In this document: in pieces, positions 53,529 to 60,747 of the stretch
Layout of the letters: every line of letters begins with the position of its first letter
How positions within the stretch are numbered: position 1 is the first letter of the stretch
Assembly (NCBI RefSeq): GCF_040834005.1
Contig: NZ_CP162129.1
Span: 4,351,501 to 4,415,500 of the forward strand
Length of the DNA: 64,000 nt
Direction: 5' to 3'
Source: Paenibacillus sp. PL2-23
Lineage (GTDB): Bacteria; Bacillota; Bacilli; Paenibacillales; Paenibacillaceae
Notes under the pieces: model-generated
Database searches by the model: none
Told to the model about the DNA's origin: nothing
The model's input: the letters and a program-made list of their open reading frames with translations, nothing else
Made by a program: the position numbers and the translations under genes

Positions 53529-54062
53529 TTGAAAAAAACGATATTAATACTTTCTCTAATTACTGTAATTACATTACTTATATCTGCATGCTCAAATATT
53601 CCTGCTTTCGAAAATAATTCAAAACAAGTTAATATACCTGCTCGTTTTACTCTCGGCCTAGACGTTGAACAACTCTTTTCTCTTGCGAAGGATGACGGAA
53701 TAAAGGTGGCGAAAAACGATGACGGTTCACTTACCTACAAAATGTCTGAAGAAAAGCATGAAGAACTTATGCAGACGATGGCTGAAATTCTACAAATTCA
53801 GATAGGTGATTATAAAGGTGGTTTGCACCCTCCAATAAAAGATGTTTTATATGATGATACTTACTTCGAATTTACATTTATCGTGAATAGAAACAATGTA
53901 ATGGGAATAACTGATGAGCTAGAAACGGCGGAAATTGCCTATATGATTGCACTATATCATGCTTATAATGGCGTTGATCCCGAAGAGTTGAGTATCACTT
54001 TTAATTACCAAGATGAATCAACTGGAGAAATTTATAAATCCAACACATTCTCAGAGATTTAA
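53529..54062 (+). CDS. Lipoprotein of unknown function
   Basis: 177 residues starting at TTG 53529 (AGGAG 8 nt upstream), 17 nt after the nuclease gene. Signal with lipobox 'TLLISACS'. The extracellular part ('DVEQLFSLAKDDGIKVAKNDDGSLTYKMSEEKHEELMQTMAEIL', 'ELSITFNYQDESTGEIY') is helical at first, then beta. Similar lipoproteins occur in Bacillales; no function known. Possibly cotranscribed with the nuclease. Confidence 0.78.
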   Translation: MKKTILILSLITVITLLISACSNIPAFENNSKQVNIPARFTLGLDVEQLFSLAKDDGIKVAKNDDGSLTYKMSEEKHEELMQTMAEILQIQIGDYKGGLHPPIKDVLYDDTYFEFTFIVNRNNVMGITDELETAEIAYMIALYHAYNGVDPEELSITFNYQDESTGEIYKSNTFSEI

Positions 54063-54065
54063 ATA

Positions 54066-54099
54066 CAAAGCCCGCCGTCCTAATGGATAGCGGGCTTTG
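54066..54099. terminator. Terminator between lipoprotein gene and Ntn-hydrolase cassette
   Basis: AAAGCCCGC pairs with GCGGGCTTT, then GTTCT on plus. A near copy ends the endolysin operon at 55.68 kb. Confidence 0.85.
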
Positions 54100-54101
54100 T
54101 T

Positions 54102-54299
54102 CTATTTATCATCATCTTTAGGGGGATTCTTTAGGCTCTCTTCAACTGTGTTTTTAAACACCTTCTCCAATATCCGATCAGATAAAGATTTTTCGATTTC
54201 CTTCTTTTTCAAAAACTTGTTCTTTGCCATATTCTCTGGAGGCAAGTTGAAAAAACCGTGATTTTTTTCTGAAGTTGTAAAAACTCTTGCTGCATTCAT
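54102..54299 (-). CDS. 65-residue partner of the Ntn-hydrolase-like protein
   Basis: A 65-residue basic protein: 'FFNLPPENMAKNKFLKKKEIEKSLSDRILEKVFKNTVEESL' with an acidic tail 'NPPKDDDK'. Mostly helix, no membrane segment. GGAG lies 8 nt before the ATG and the gene follows the Ntn-hydrolase gene by 13 nt, so it is its operon partner. No family recognised. A substrate, chaperone or inhibitor role are all possible. Confidence 0.72.
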   Translation of the reverse strand: MNAARVFTTSEKNHGFFNLPPENMAKNKFLKKKEIEKSLSDRILEKVFKNTVEESLKNPPKDDDK

Positions 54300-54312
54300 A
54301 CCATCAACTCCT

Positions 54313-55539
54313 TCAGCTATTTAATTCAGTTTGGTAATATTGTTTCCTCTTTACCCAAATAAAACCGTCACTTTTTGAAATTACCGCAACATCAATTGGG
54401 CCGCCAACAGTTTCCGCTTGATTTGTCACTTTTCTTTTAATTGATGTAAGATTAACAAGAGCCTCTGCCATTGACGATAATTCCTCTTTAGGGAATGATG
54501 CTACTGTTTGGATGACAGGATTAATAAACTGCTTTCGTTTAAACTTTTTCAACTCATTTTCAAATTCATTGGACAATTCCCGCCCTTTGTCCTCAATTTT
54601 AGCCTTAGATTCTATATCGACATTTATGTCTAAAGTTTCAATAAAATCTGGGTAGACACTTACTGTCGCTTGTAAAAATCTTTGAATTTCATCTTCAATT
54701 TTAGGATCGATTCCAGATAAAAAAGAATGAACCATCTCTTGTTGAGCAAAGGGAACGATTTGAGCACTGTTGCGATCGTCGATTTTCGAATTTTCCAACA
54801 GCAATTGCTTTAACTTGCCATTAAATATACCGCCAATTCGATAACCCGATAACGTTGGGTAAATATCATCTTCACCGAATCCGGCGATTACAACTCCTGA
54901 TTCGTTATCATCTAACGTATTCCTACAAACAAGCGATGCTGCAATTATAACGAGTGTATTAATTATATCTTCGTTCAATTCGAAGTTAACATTTTCCTCA
55001 AAAATTTCTTGAATAAATTCCCCATATTCCTCTTCGAACCAAGGGTAAAAAGTTTCATCGAATTCACCAGAATAATGAATTTCATTCAACTGATTCCAAG
55101 TGTCAACTAGACTCGCGTTCATAATTTTTCTGATTTCATCTTCATCAGGTTCATGTTGATAATTATTATGGATAAATTGATTGAGTTTCTTCAGAAACTT
55201 TTCTAGCCATTGGGAAAATATAAACCCAATTTGACCTTTCTCAGCTTCCTTTGATGTAAAGCGTTGCTCTTCAGTTAAATATCCAATGAAGCTATCGCAA
55301 TAATCGGTGAATCGAGAAAAAGGGACATCGGGAAGTTTCTTTCTGAACATACTTATTACAGTTTCCCAAGGTACATTCATTAAATTTGCATTTCCGTAAA
55401 TCATGATGCCAATCGAGTGCTTGTTGAGAGCAAAAAGTTTATCTGCAGAATTAAAGATTTTATTAGATCCCACTGTAACAGCAGAATCTGCAGCAAGCGC
55501 AACTCCAGATCGATTTAGAACAGCAATCTCAGCAGTCAT
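54313..55539 (-). CDS. Proteasome-like Ntn-hydrolase, long form
   Basis: 408 residues. The first 40 residues, 'TAEIAVLNRSGVALAADSAVTVGSNKIFNSADKLFAL', follow the opening of 20S proteasome beta/HslV: after Met removal Thr is residue 1, Asp is 17 and Lys is 33, the catalytic triad in exact spacing. The remaining 370 residues are mostly charged helix with 'GIMIYGNANLMNVPWETVI', 'SGVVIAGFGEDDIYP' and 'GPIDVAVISKSDGFIWVKRKQYYQ'. It is twice the length of HslV, and no ATPase is nearby. Similar long proteins exist as hypotheticals. ATG 55539; AT-rich. Confidence 0.82.
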   Translation of the reverse strand: MTAEIAVLNRSGVALAADSAVTVGSNKIFNSADKLFALNKHSIGIMIYGNANLMNVPWETVISMFRKKLPDVPFSRFTDYCDSFIGYLTEEQRFTSKEAEKGQIGFIFSQWLEKFLKKLNQFIHNNYQHEPDEDEIRKIMNASLVDTWNQLNEIHYSGEFDETFYPWFEEEYGEFIQEIFEENVNFELNEDIINTLVIIAASLVCRNTLDDNESGVVIAGFGEDDIYPTLSGYRIGGIFNGKLKQLLLENSKIDDRNSAQIVPFAQQEMVHSFLSGIDPKIEDEIQRFLQATVSVYPDFIETLDINVDIESKAKIEDKGRELSNEFENELKKFKRKQFINPVIQTVASFPKEELSSMAEALVNLTSIKRKVTNQAETVGGPIDVAVISKSDGFIWVKRKQYYQTELNS

Positions 55540-55549
55540 GTAAAATACA

Positions 55550-55585
55550 CCCTTTTGTCTTTTTATGCATAGATTCGACAAAAGG
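55550..55585 (-). promoter_or_regulatory. Inverted repeat covering the ribosome site of the Ntn-hydrolase gene
   Basis: Perfect 9-bp arms CCTTTTGTC / GACAAAAGG, 17 nt apart, in the leader. The downstream arm contains the AAAGGG ribosome site 10 nt before the ATG, so a hairpin would hide it, or a repressor may bind. Confidence 0.6.
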
Positions 55586-55674
55586 AAAGATTATCCTTCT
55601 TTGAGGGTGATAATAATTTCTAGATATTATATTCATAAACTAATTTAGGGTACTTAAAACACCAGGAAACTAGA

Positions 55675-55710
55675 AAAAGCCCGCTAACCAGTTACGGTCG
55701 GCGGGCTTTG
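55675..55710. terminator. Terminator of the phage lysis module
   Basis: AAAGCCCGC and GCGGGCTTT arms with 16 nt between, then TTTC on the minus strand, 22 nt after the endolysin stop. Confidence 0.85.
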
Positions 55711-55731
55711 TCGAGGTCAGGATAATTAGCC

Positions 55732-57249
55732 TTAGCGTTTTCCCCTTGACAGTATCACAGCATACTGCGCCCGCGTCAGGGGCTCGTCCGGGCGGATAGT
55801 GCCATCAGGGTACCCAGCAAGCACACCGTCCTTAATCGCTTCACGGAGCGCATCTTGTGCCCAATGTCCGGTTACATCATCGACGGGCTTGGTGGGTTGC
55901 TCCGGATCCGGCGTTACGATCGGTGGATTGAGTGCTGCGGAAATTCGTGCCTTAAAATCAATCCAGCCTGCCCAAGTGCCACCGTCGTACATCAGGCGCG
56001 GGCATATCTTACGATAGCCATCAGATGGTCGTGGCCAGTCCCAATGTCGGCGAAGTCGGTCCACGCCCCAATTCCGTTCTTTGAGCATCTTGACCGCTAA
56101 ATCGACGGCTCGCTCAAGCGTCCTGGCGTAATTGCCACTCTCGCATATCTCGACGTGAATCGATGTTCGGTTGCCGGGCCCATTGGCGCCATCTCCAGCA
56201 GCCCAAGCGGACTCGTTCAGCGGGATGCACTCAATCGTCATCTTATCATCCAAGACGATGTTATAGCTCGCCGTCACGTCATTATTTGGATTGGTGAGCC
56301 AGTTGCGCTCGTTTCGGGCCGTACTGGTCGGGTTGCCCACATTATGAAATGTAATCGTCGTCGCCTCAAGCTTGTGACCTGGACGCCTGTTGTGCAGCGT
56401 GCTGGTCGGGATATGGTCGATGATGTAATCCGGCAGAAGCTTGTCCGGATCGAACTGAATACAGACCGCATGATGCGTCTCCCGATCGTCGTAATTGGCG
56501 CTCATATCCGCCACATGATACGTCCGTTTGCCGTTCGCCTTGTCGATCTCCAGCGCATCGAGCAGCAAGCGATTATTTGTAGCCAGCGTCGCAGATCCTC
56601 CGCCGTCCAGATTGACGGACTCCGGATACCCGAAATGCACCGCCATGATGCTCGCCTCTTTGGTCGTCAGTCCCTTGTCGTACGGGCCGCGGCCGTCAAC
56701 GACGATTAGGCCGAGCGTGCCGTCAGGCTTGATCCCCGCGATCATGCGCGGGTTGTCACCAAGCACGTCCGACGGTGTTTTCTCAGCAGTTGGCGGCGGG
56801 TCGATTGCTTTGCCAGCCTTGGAGAGCGTCGGAACGCCGCACACAGCCATCTTTACGCTCACTGGACTTGAGAGTCGTCCGATGCCAAATTGTCCATTCT
56901 TGTAATACAGGTGTGGGCGGTCCTCCGTCTTGCCCGATACGTCCGGATATATTGCTTTGCCGTCCTGGTACGTCAGGCCGAGGAGTGCGCCGTTTGCGTC
57001 GTTGAAGTAACTGGCGTTGAAGCAGATCCAGTTGCCGCCATGCTGCTTGACCATGTCGGCCAGAATCTTAGAAACTGTCTTACCTTTACCCGTTACAAGT
57101 TCCACTCGTAGAACAGCTGCTGCCGGTACATCGACGGCACGAATATCTGTCCAACCCTCTGACTTGCTGTACTGGCCGCTGCGAGGATACGTCAGCGGCC
57201 CCTCTTCGACTTTTCCGGATCGGATCCGTATTCGCTTATGGGCGATCAT
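55732..57249 (-). CDS. Phage endolysin: NAGPA glycosidase + amidase + SLH module
   Basis: 505 residues in three parts: a phosphodiester glycosidase (NAGPA) domain (about 1-235; 'NASYFNDANGALLGL', 'FGYPESVNLDGGGSATLATNN'), an amidase_2 domain (about 260-420; 'TITFHNVGNPTSTARNERNWL' with zinc His, 'RRHWDWPRPSDGYRKICPRL') and one SLH-like repeat ('DVTGHWAQDALREAIKDGVLAGYPDGTIRPDEPLTRAQYA'). It should cut the wall at lysis. ATG 57249 follows GGAGG by 9 nt and overlaps the holin gene. Confidence 0.93.
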   Translation of the reverse strand: MIAHKRIRIRSGKVEEGPLTYPRSGQYSKSEGWTDIRAVDVPAAAVLRVELVTGKGKTVSKILADMVKQHGGNWICFNASYFNDANGALLGLTYQDGKAIYPDVSGKTEDRPHLYYKNGQFGIGRLSSPVSVKMAVCGVPTLSKAGKAIDPPPTAEKTPSDVLGDNPRMIAGIKPDGTLGLIVVDGRGPYDKGLTTKEASIMAVHFGYPESVNLDGGGSATLATNNRLLLDALEIDKANGKRTYHVADMSANYDDRETHHAVCIQFDPDKLLPDYIIDHIPTSTLHNRRPGHKLEATTITFHNVGNPTSTARNERNWLTNPNNDVTASYNIVLDDKMTIECIPLNESAWAAGDGANGPGNRTSIHVEICESGNYARTLERAVDLAVKMLKERNWGVDRLRRHWDWPRPSDGYRKICPRLMYDGGTWAGWIDFKARISAALNPPIVTPDPEQPTKPVDDVTGHWAQDALREAIKDGVLAGYPDGTIRPDEPLTRAQYAVILSRGKR

Positions 57250-57439
57250 CTGCATCAACCTCCGGCAGACCGGCCAATGACGTCAAAAAGCTCGAGACGG
57301 TAGCCAGTAGCACCGTGCCCCCAACAATGCGCCAGTCCACCTGATTAAATACCGTTGTTGCTCCAATTGATGCAATTGCCGTTTGTGCTGCGGTTTTAAC
57401 CGCTCTTATGGTTGCAGCTTTAATCCAGGGCTTTGTCAT
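57236..57439 (-). CDS. Phage holin (r1t-like)
   Basis: 67 residues, two membrane helices ('AVKTAAQTAIASIGATTVFN', 'VGGTVLLATVSSFLTSLAGLP'). 'WIKAATIRAVKTAAQTAIA' and the 'VDW' turn match r1t-type holins of Gram-positive phages. ATG 57439 has GGGAG 9 nt upstream. It overlaps the endolysin start. Confidence 0.9.
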   Translation of the reverse strand: MTKPWIKAATIRAVKTAAQTAIASIGATTVFNQVDWRIVGGTVLLATVSSFLTSLAGLPEVDADDRP

Positions 57440-57444
57440 TAAAA

Positions 57445-57741
57445 TCATTCTCCCTTCGTCTCGACGCGATCAATGCGTCGGTGCGCTGATTTTGTGCTTT
57501 CCTCGACCCTCGTTACACGCTCAGACAATTGATCAAAGCGCTGTCCTTGAACCTTTTGCTCGACACGCACATCATCGATACCACGCTTGATGTATTCCAT
57601 ATTAGTCCGCAGTTCGGCGTCCTTTGTCGCGTCGGAAGCTGCATCATGCCTGCTGGATCTTGACTTACCGGCCCATCCAAGCCCAATCCCGCTTAACGTG
57701 CCTGCGACAGCGATCAAGGTAAAGATAGTCTCCATATCCAC
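57445..57741 (-). CDS. XhlA-like phage membrane/coiled-coil protein
   Basis: 98 residues: a membrane helix ('IFTLIAVAGTLSGIGLGWAG') then a coiled coil ('QRFDQLSERVTRVEESTKSAHRRIDRVETKGE'). Similar small proteins (XhlA/hemolysin-type) precede holin genes. GTG at 57741 is chosen because GGAGG is 7 nt upstream. Confidence 0.78.
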   Translation of the reverse strand: MDMETIFTLIAVAGTLSGIGLGWAGKSRSSRHDAASDATKDAELRTNMEYIKRGIDDVRVEQKVQGQRFDQLSERVTRVEESTKSAHRRIDRVETKGE

Positions 57742-57782
57742 CGCAACACCTCCCCAATAAAATAACTCCGCTTGAGCGGAGC

Positions 57783-60413
57783 CTAAAGTGCATGCCAATT
57801 TAGTTTTAAATTGAATGATTCAGTTGTGCTGTTGTGATAATTGTAAAACGTCAGCTTAAGAGCAATAGCGCTGCCGTCCGTCGGGTCGGGCATGAGATCG
57901 GCATCATACAGCATCGTGTAAGACCGGCCCCAAACGCGCGGCGAAAGCACATGCACGCCGTATGGAGATGTGTTCCTTTGCCCACTCACGTGCCCCCTGA
58001 CATTGTCTGCGTCGGTGTACGTCGCCCAGAGCGACCGCCCCTTGCCGTCCGCATTGTTTGCCGCCTTTCGACCTACCGTGAGCTGAGCCCCGTAATTGTA
58101 ATTGTCGTAGCCACTGCCGTCATCCAACGTAAGTGATAGGTTTAAACTCCGCCGCCCCTTCCCCACCGGTACATAGTATGTTTGGTACGTTTTCGGTCCG
58201 CACGATACGGCCAATGATTGTGCTCCATAAGGCGTTCCGCCGAATGCAACATCGCTGCCGTCAGCTCGGACGGATCTTTCATCGCGGTATCTAATGTCAT
58301 GGTAGATCCTCTCCTTAAACACTGGGTAGCCGTTTGCATCAACTTCTTTCAAGACTCGTATTGTACCGTCCGGATCCTCCCTGCCATAGCCCACGACCAT
58401 AAAGCCTAATCGGACACCCCCAGCGGGTGGGTTTGGAGGATACGTTATCTCGCCGCCGGCTGTTCCCGCGCTGGCATACTGAACGACTCCAGATGAGTTA
58501 ATATAGAGATAACGAAATTCCAACCCGTCAATGTCACCGGCGCCAGCACCGAGCGTTTGCGTGTTAAACCGCGTCTCGGGGATTAATTTGTATGAGCCAT
58601 CAGGCATAACAACCTCGACAGCAGAAACTACTACATCTGCAACGGGTCTTGTCCAAAGAAATACCGATCCAGAGCTGAGGTAGTTGAACGATACTCCCGT
58701 CACACCTGTAAACGAGGTAGCCGTTTTCCCCGTGTAATTAAATTCCCAAATTAACCCTAAGGTTCCTGGAGAGAGCGAATCGTTGATGTAAGCCTTCCCT
58801 GACGCCGGGAAGTCAGCCGTTGAAGCAACATTTATTGTGGAGGATCCGCCTGTATATGCGGTTGTCAATAAAGTCTTAATGACATTGTGCGTTCGATTCT
58901 CAAGTCGAATAATTCCACCCGAATGGATCCCCTTACCGGCAATGGCGTCCAATCCCGTCTGCGTGATCGAACCCCAAGAATCCTCGAAGGCCTGTCGTAG
59001 TATGGCAAGTTTAGTCGAGAGATCCGCAAACTTGGCATTAACGTCTGCCCGTTCTGCAGGCGTGATACCTGAGTCAGAAATAGCCGCATCGATGGACGCA
59101 ATCAGTGCTGTATACGACGCATCATAGTTGGTCTTTGCCGTCTGCAGCGCCGCCTTAAGCGTCGTATTGACCAAGTACAGGCTGTTGTAAATCTTGGCAT
59201 ACTCCGCGTCGACATCAGCTTTTTCTTTAGCGAGAGAAAGTTTGTGCTCGGCAATCGCCTTTTGCTCAGCCTCGCTAATTAAGCCGTCTGCAAATGATGT
59301 GTCGACGTACTCCTCAAAATCTTCTTGTGCCTGCGCCAGCTCCCCTTGCTGCTGCTCGAGCTCCGCCGTGCGGCGATCAACAATAGCCTGGTACTCCCGC
59401 TGTTTCCTCCGGTACTGCAGCAAATAATCCGAAATGTAGCGATCCCTGAAGTTACCCAGTACAAAATGTGGTCTCTGCCGGTTATCAAATGGGTAGCGCT
59501 CGTGTTCGTATACGCGGGCTGACAGGTTGTAGCCAAGCTTTTCATTAATGACAGTGACGTTATCCCCGACTCCGACGCCTTGTATCTTAAGTGTCTCGAC
59601 TTCGTAACTTTCGCGCGGCAGCTCAGTTGCCGCCAAGTATTGTTGCATCGCCGTCAAGAGTTGAGCTTTATTGTCAATCTCCGGCCATGTCATCTTGCCC
59701 TCAAACGGTCGAGCTGGCTCGTAGTATGAGGAATCAATATACTTTTCCGTTCGCCCGGCAAGCCCTTCGATTGTGAGGCCATCCTTACCATAGCCAAACA
59801 AGCGAGTAATCCTATCATTGTCATGTACCGTGCGCCGAATGCTCTTTTCGTTCTTCCGATACCGGATAAGCTGTCCGGACTCGCCGCCCTTCCGATTCGT
59901 GAAGGTGACTGTGTAGTTATTAAAAGAGAGCTCCGCACTGAAAACCTCACGAAGCTCATGTAGCAGCGCCAGCTTATTGTTTTCACCCCATTCAAATATA
60001 TCTTGAGGCAGGAAGCTCCCCGAGACTATGAATGAGAATGGTGTGCCTGTGAAGAGTTGCGTCAAGAGAGCCGCTGGTGTTTGTGCCGCAGCGAAGTCTA
60101 TGAAATCATCATGATGCAACCGACCGAGATTAAAGAAAACATGGTGTGCCTCTACCTGCATGTATACCTTCGGCGAGTTCTGCTCCTCTGCTTTTCGGAT
60201 CGTAAAGCGTTGTCCTTCTTCGATGCCAGATGGGAACCGAATTTCGTTCCCGAGCTCAAGCAGATTGTAGCGTTCTTCGTCGCCTCGCATCCTTGTGTAG
60301 CGGAATGATAGGAAGTATTCGCCGTTCAGGACTTCTCTCACACGCACGGAAGAAGCGGCCGGCAAATATGCCAACCGCCCCGATTCATCCCACAGTTCTA
60401 AGCAATTCGTCAT
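57783..60413 (-). CDS. Phage tail-associated protein (prophage tail family, Tal-like)
   Basis: 876 residues. The N-terminal 330 residues ('RVREVLNGEYFLSFRYTRMRGDEERYNLLELGNEI', 'HHVFFNLGRLH', 'VGVGDNVTVINEKLGYNLSARVYEHERYPFDNRQRPHFVLGNF') are the tail-tip hub (gp27/Siphovirus Tal fold). A long coiled coil follows (about 345-490) and then beta-rich carbohydrate-contact domains. No endopeptidase motif is evident. It starts inside the stop of the 52-residue gene (4-nt overlap). Confidence 0.9.
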   Translation of the reverse strand: MTNCLELWDESGRLAYLPAASSVRVREVLNGEYFLSFRYTRMRGDEERYNLLELGNEIRFPSGIEEGQRFTIRKAEEQNSPKVYMQVEAHHVFFNLGRLHHDDFIDFAAAQTPAALLTQLFTGTPFSFIVSGSFLPQDIFEWGENNKLALLHELREVFSAELSFNNYTVTFTNRKGGESGQLIRYRKNEKSIRRTVHDNDRITRLFGYGKDGLTIEGLAGRTEKYIDSSYYEPARPFEGKMTWPEIDNKAQLLTAMQQYLAATELPRESYEVETLKIQGVGVGDNVTVINEKLGYNLSARVYEHERYPFDNRQRPHFVLGNFRDRYISDYLLQYRRKQREYQAIVDRRTAELEQQQGELAQAQEDFEEYVDTSFADGLISEAEQKAIAEHKLSLAKEKADVDAEYAKIYNSLYLVNTTLKAALQTAKTNYDASYTALIASIDAAISDSGITPAERADVNAKFADLSTKLAILRQAFEDSWGSITQTGLDAIAGKGIHSGGIIRLENRTHNVIKTLLTTAYTGGSSTINVASTADFPASGKAYINDSLSPGTLGLIWEFNYTGKTATSFTGVTGVSFNYLSSGSVFLWTRPVADVVVSAVEVVMPDGSYKLIPETRFNTQTLGAGAGDIDGLEFRYLYINSSGVVQYASAGTAGGEITYPPNPPAGGVRLGFMVVGYGREDPDGTIRVLKEVDANGYPVFKERIYHDIRYRDERSVRADGSDVAFGGTPYGAQSLAVSCGPKTYQTYYVPVGKGRRSLNLSLTLDDGSGYDNYNYGAQLTVGRKAANNADGKGRSLWATYTDADNVRGHVSGQRNTSPYGVHVLSPRVWGRSYTMLYDADLMPDPTDGSAIALKLTFYNYHNSTTESFNLKLNWHAL

Positions 60414-60568
60414 TCAACCTCGCCGCCTTCAGGCTCGCTCACCGGCTCTTCCGGAGGAGTCATTTCCGTAAACAGAGCCGAACGGTAAGGTTCCGGTACA
60501 AACACGATCGGCAACCGCCCGGATTGTACCGCCGTTCGATACATGCCAAGAAACACCTCGTTAAGCAT
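60410..60568 (-). CDS. Small phage tail-region protein (XkdX-like place)
   Basis: 52 residues, 'LNEVFLGMYRTAVQSGRLPIVFVPEPYRSALFTEM' and an acidic, Pro/Glu-rich tail. GGAGGCGGTGGGA precedes the ATG. Overlaps Tal by 4 nt. In other phages a gene of this size and place is XkdX-like or unassigned; similarity here is weak. Confidence 0.7.
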   Translation of the reverse strand: MLNEVFLGMYRTAVQSGRLPIVFVPEPYRSALFTEMTPPEEPVSEPEGGEVE

Positions 60569-60746
60569 TCCCACCGCCTCCTTCCAGCGCCTCGACACGC
60601 GCCCGCAAATAATCAACCTCGGCCATCATAAACGTGAGCAGCATGACGGCCATCTCCGTATTATTTTGAAACACGCTCTTTTGAGGCTCCACCTTTATGC
60701 CTTTGCTCTCCAAATACTCGATAGCACTTTGCAGTTTCGGGTCCAT
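60561..60746 (-). CDS. Small phage protein with a coiled-coil segment
   Basis: 61 residues: 'DPKLQSAIEYLESKGIKVEPQKS' and 'MLLTFMMAEVDYLRARVEALEGGGG'. The second part is an amphipathic helix. ATG 60746 with GGAGG 6 nt upstream; it overlaps the following gene by 8 nt. No family recognised. Confidence 0.7.
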   Translation of the reverse strand: MDPKLQSAIEYLESKGIKVEPQKSVFQNNTEMAVMLLTFMMAEVDYLRARVEALEGGGGNA

Positions 60747-60747
60747 A

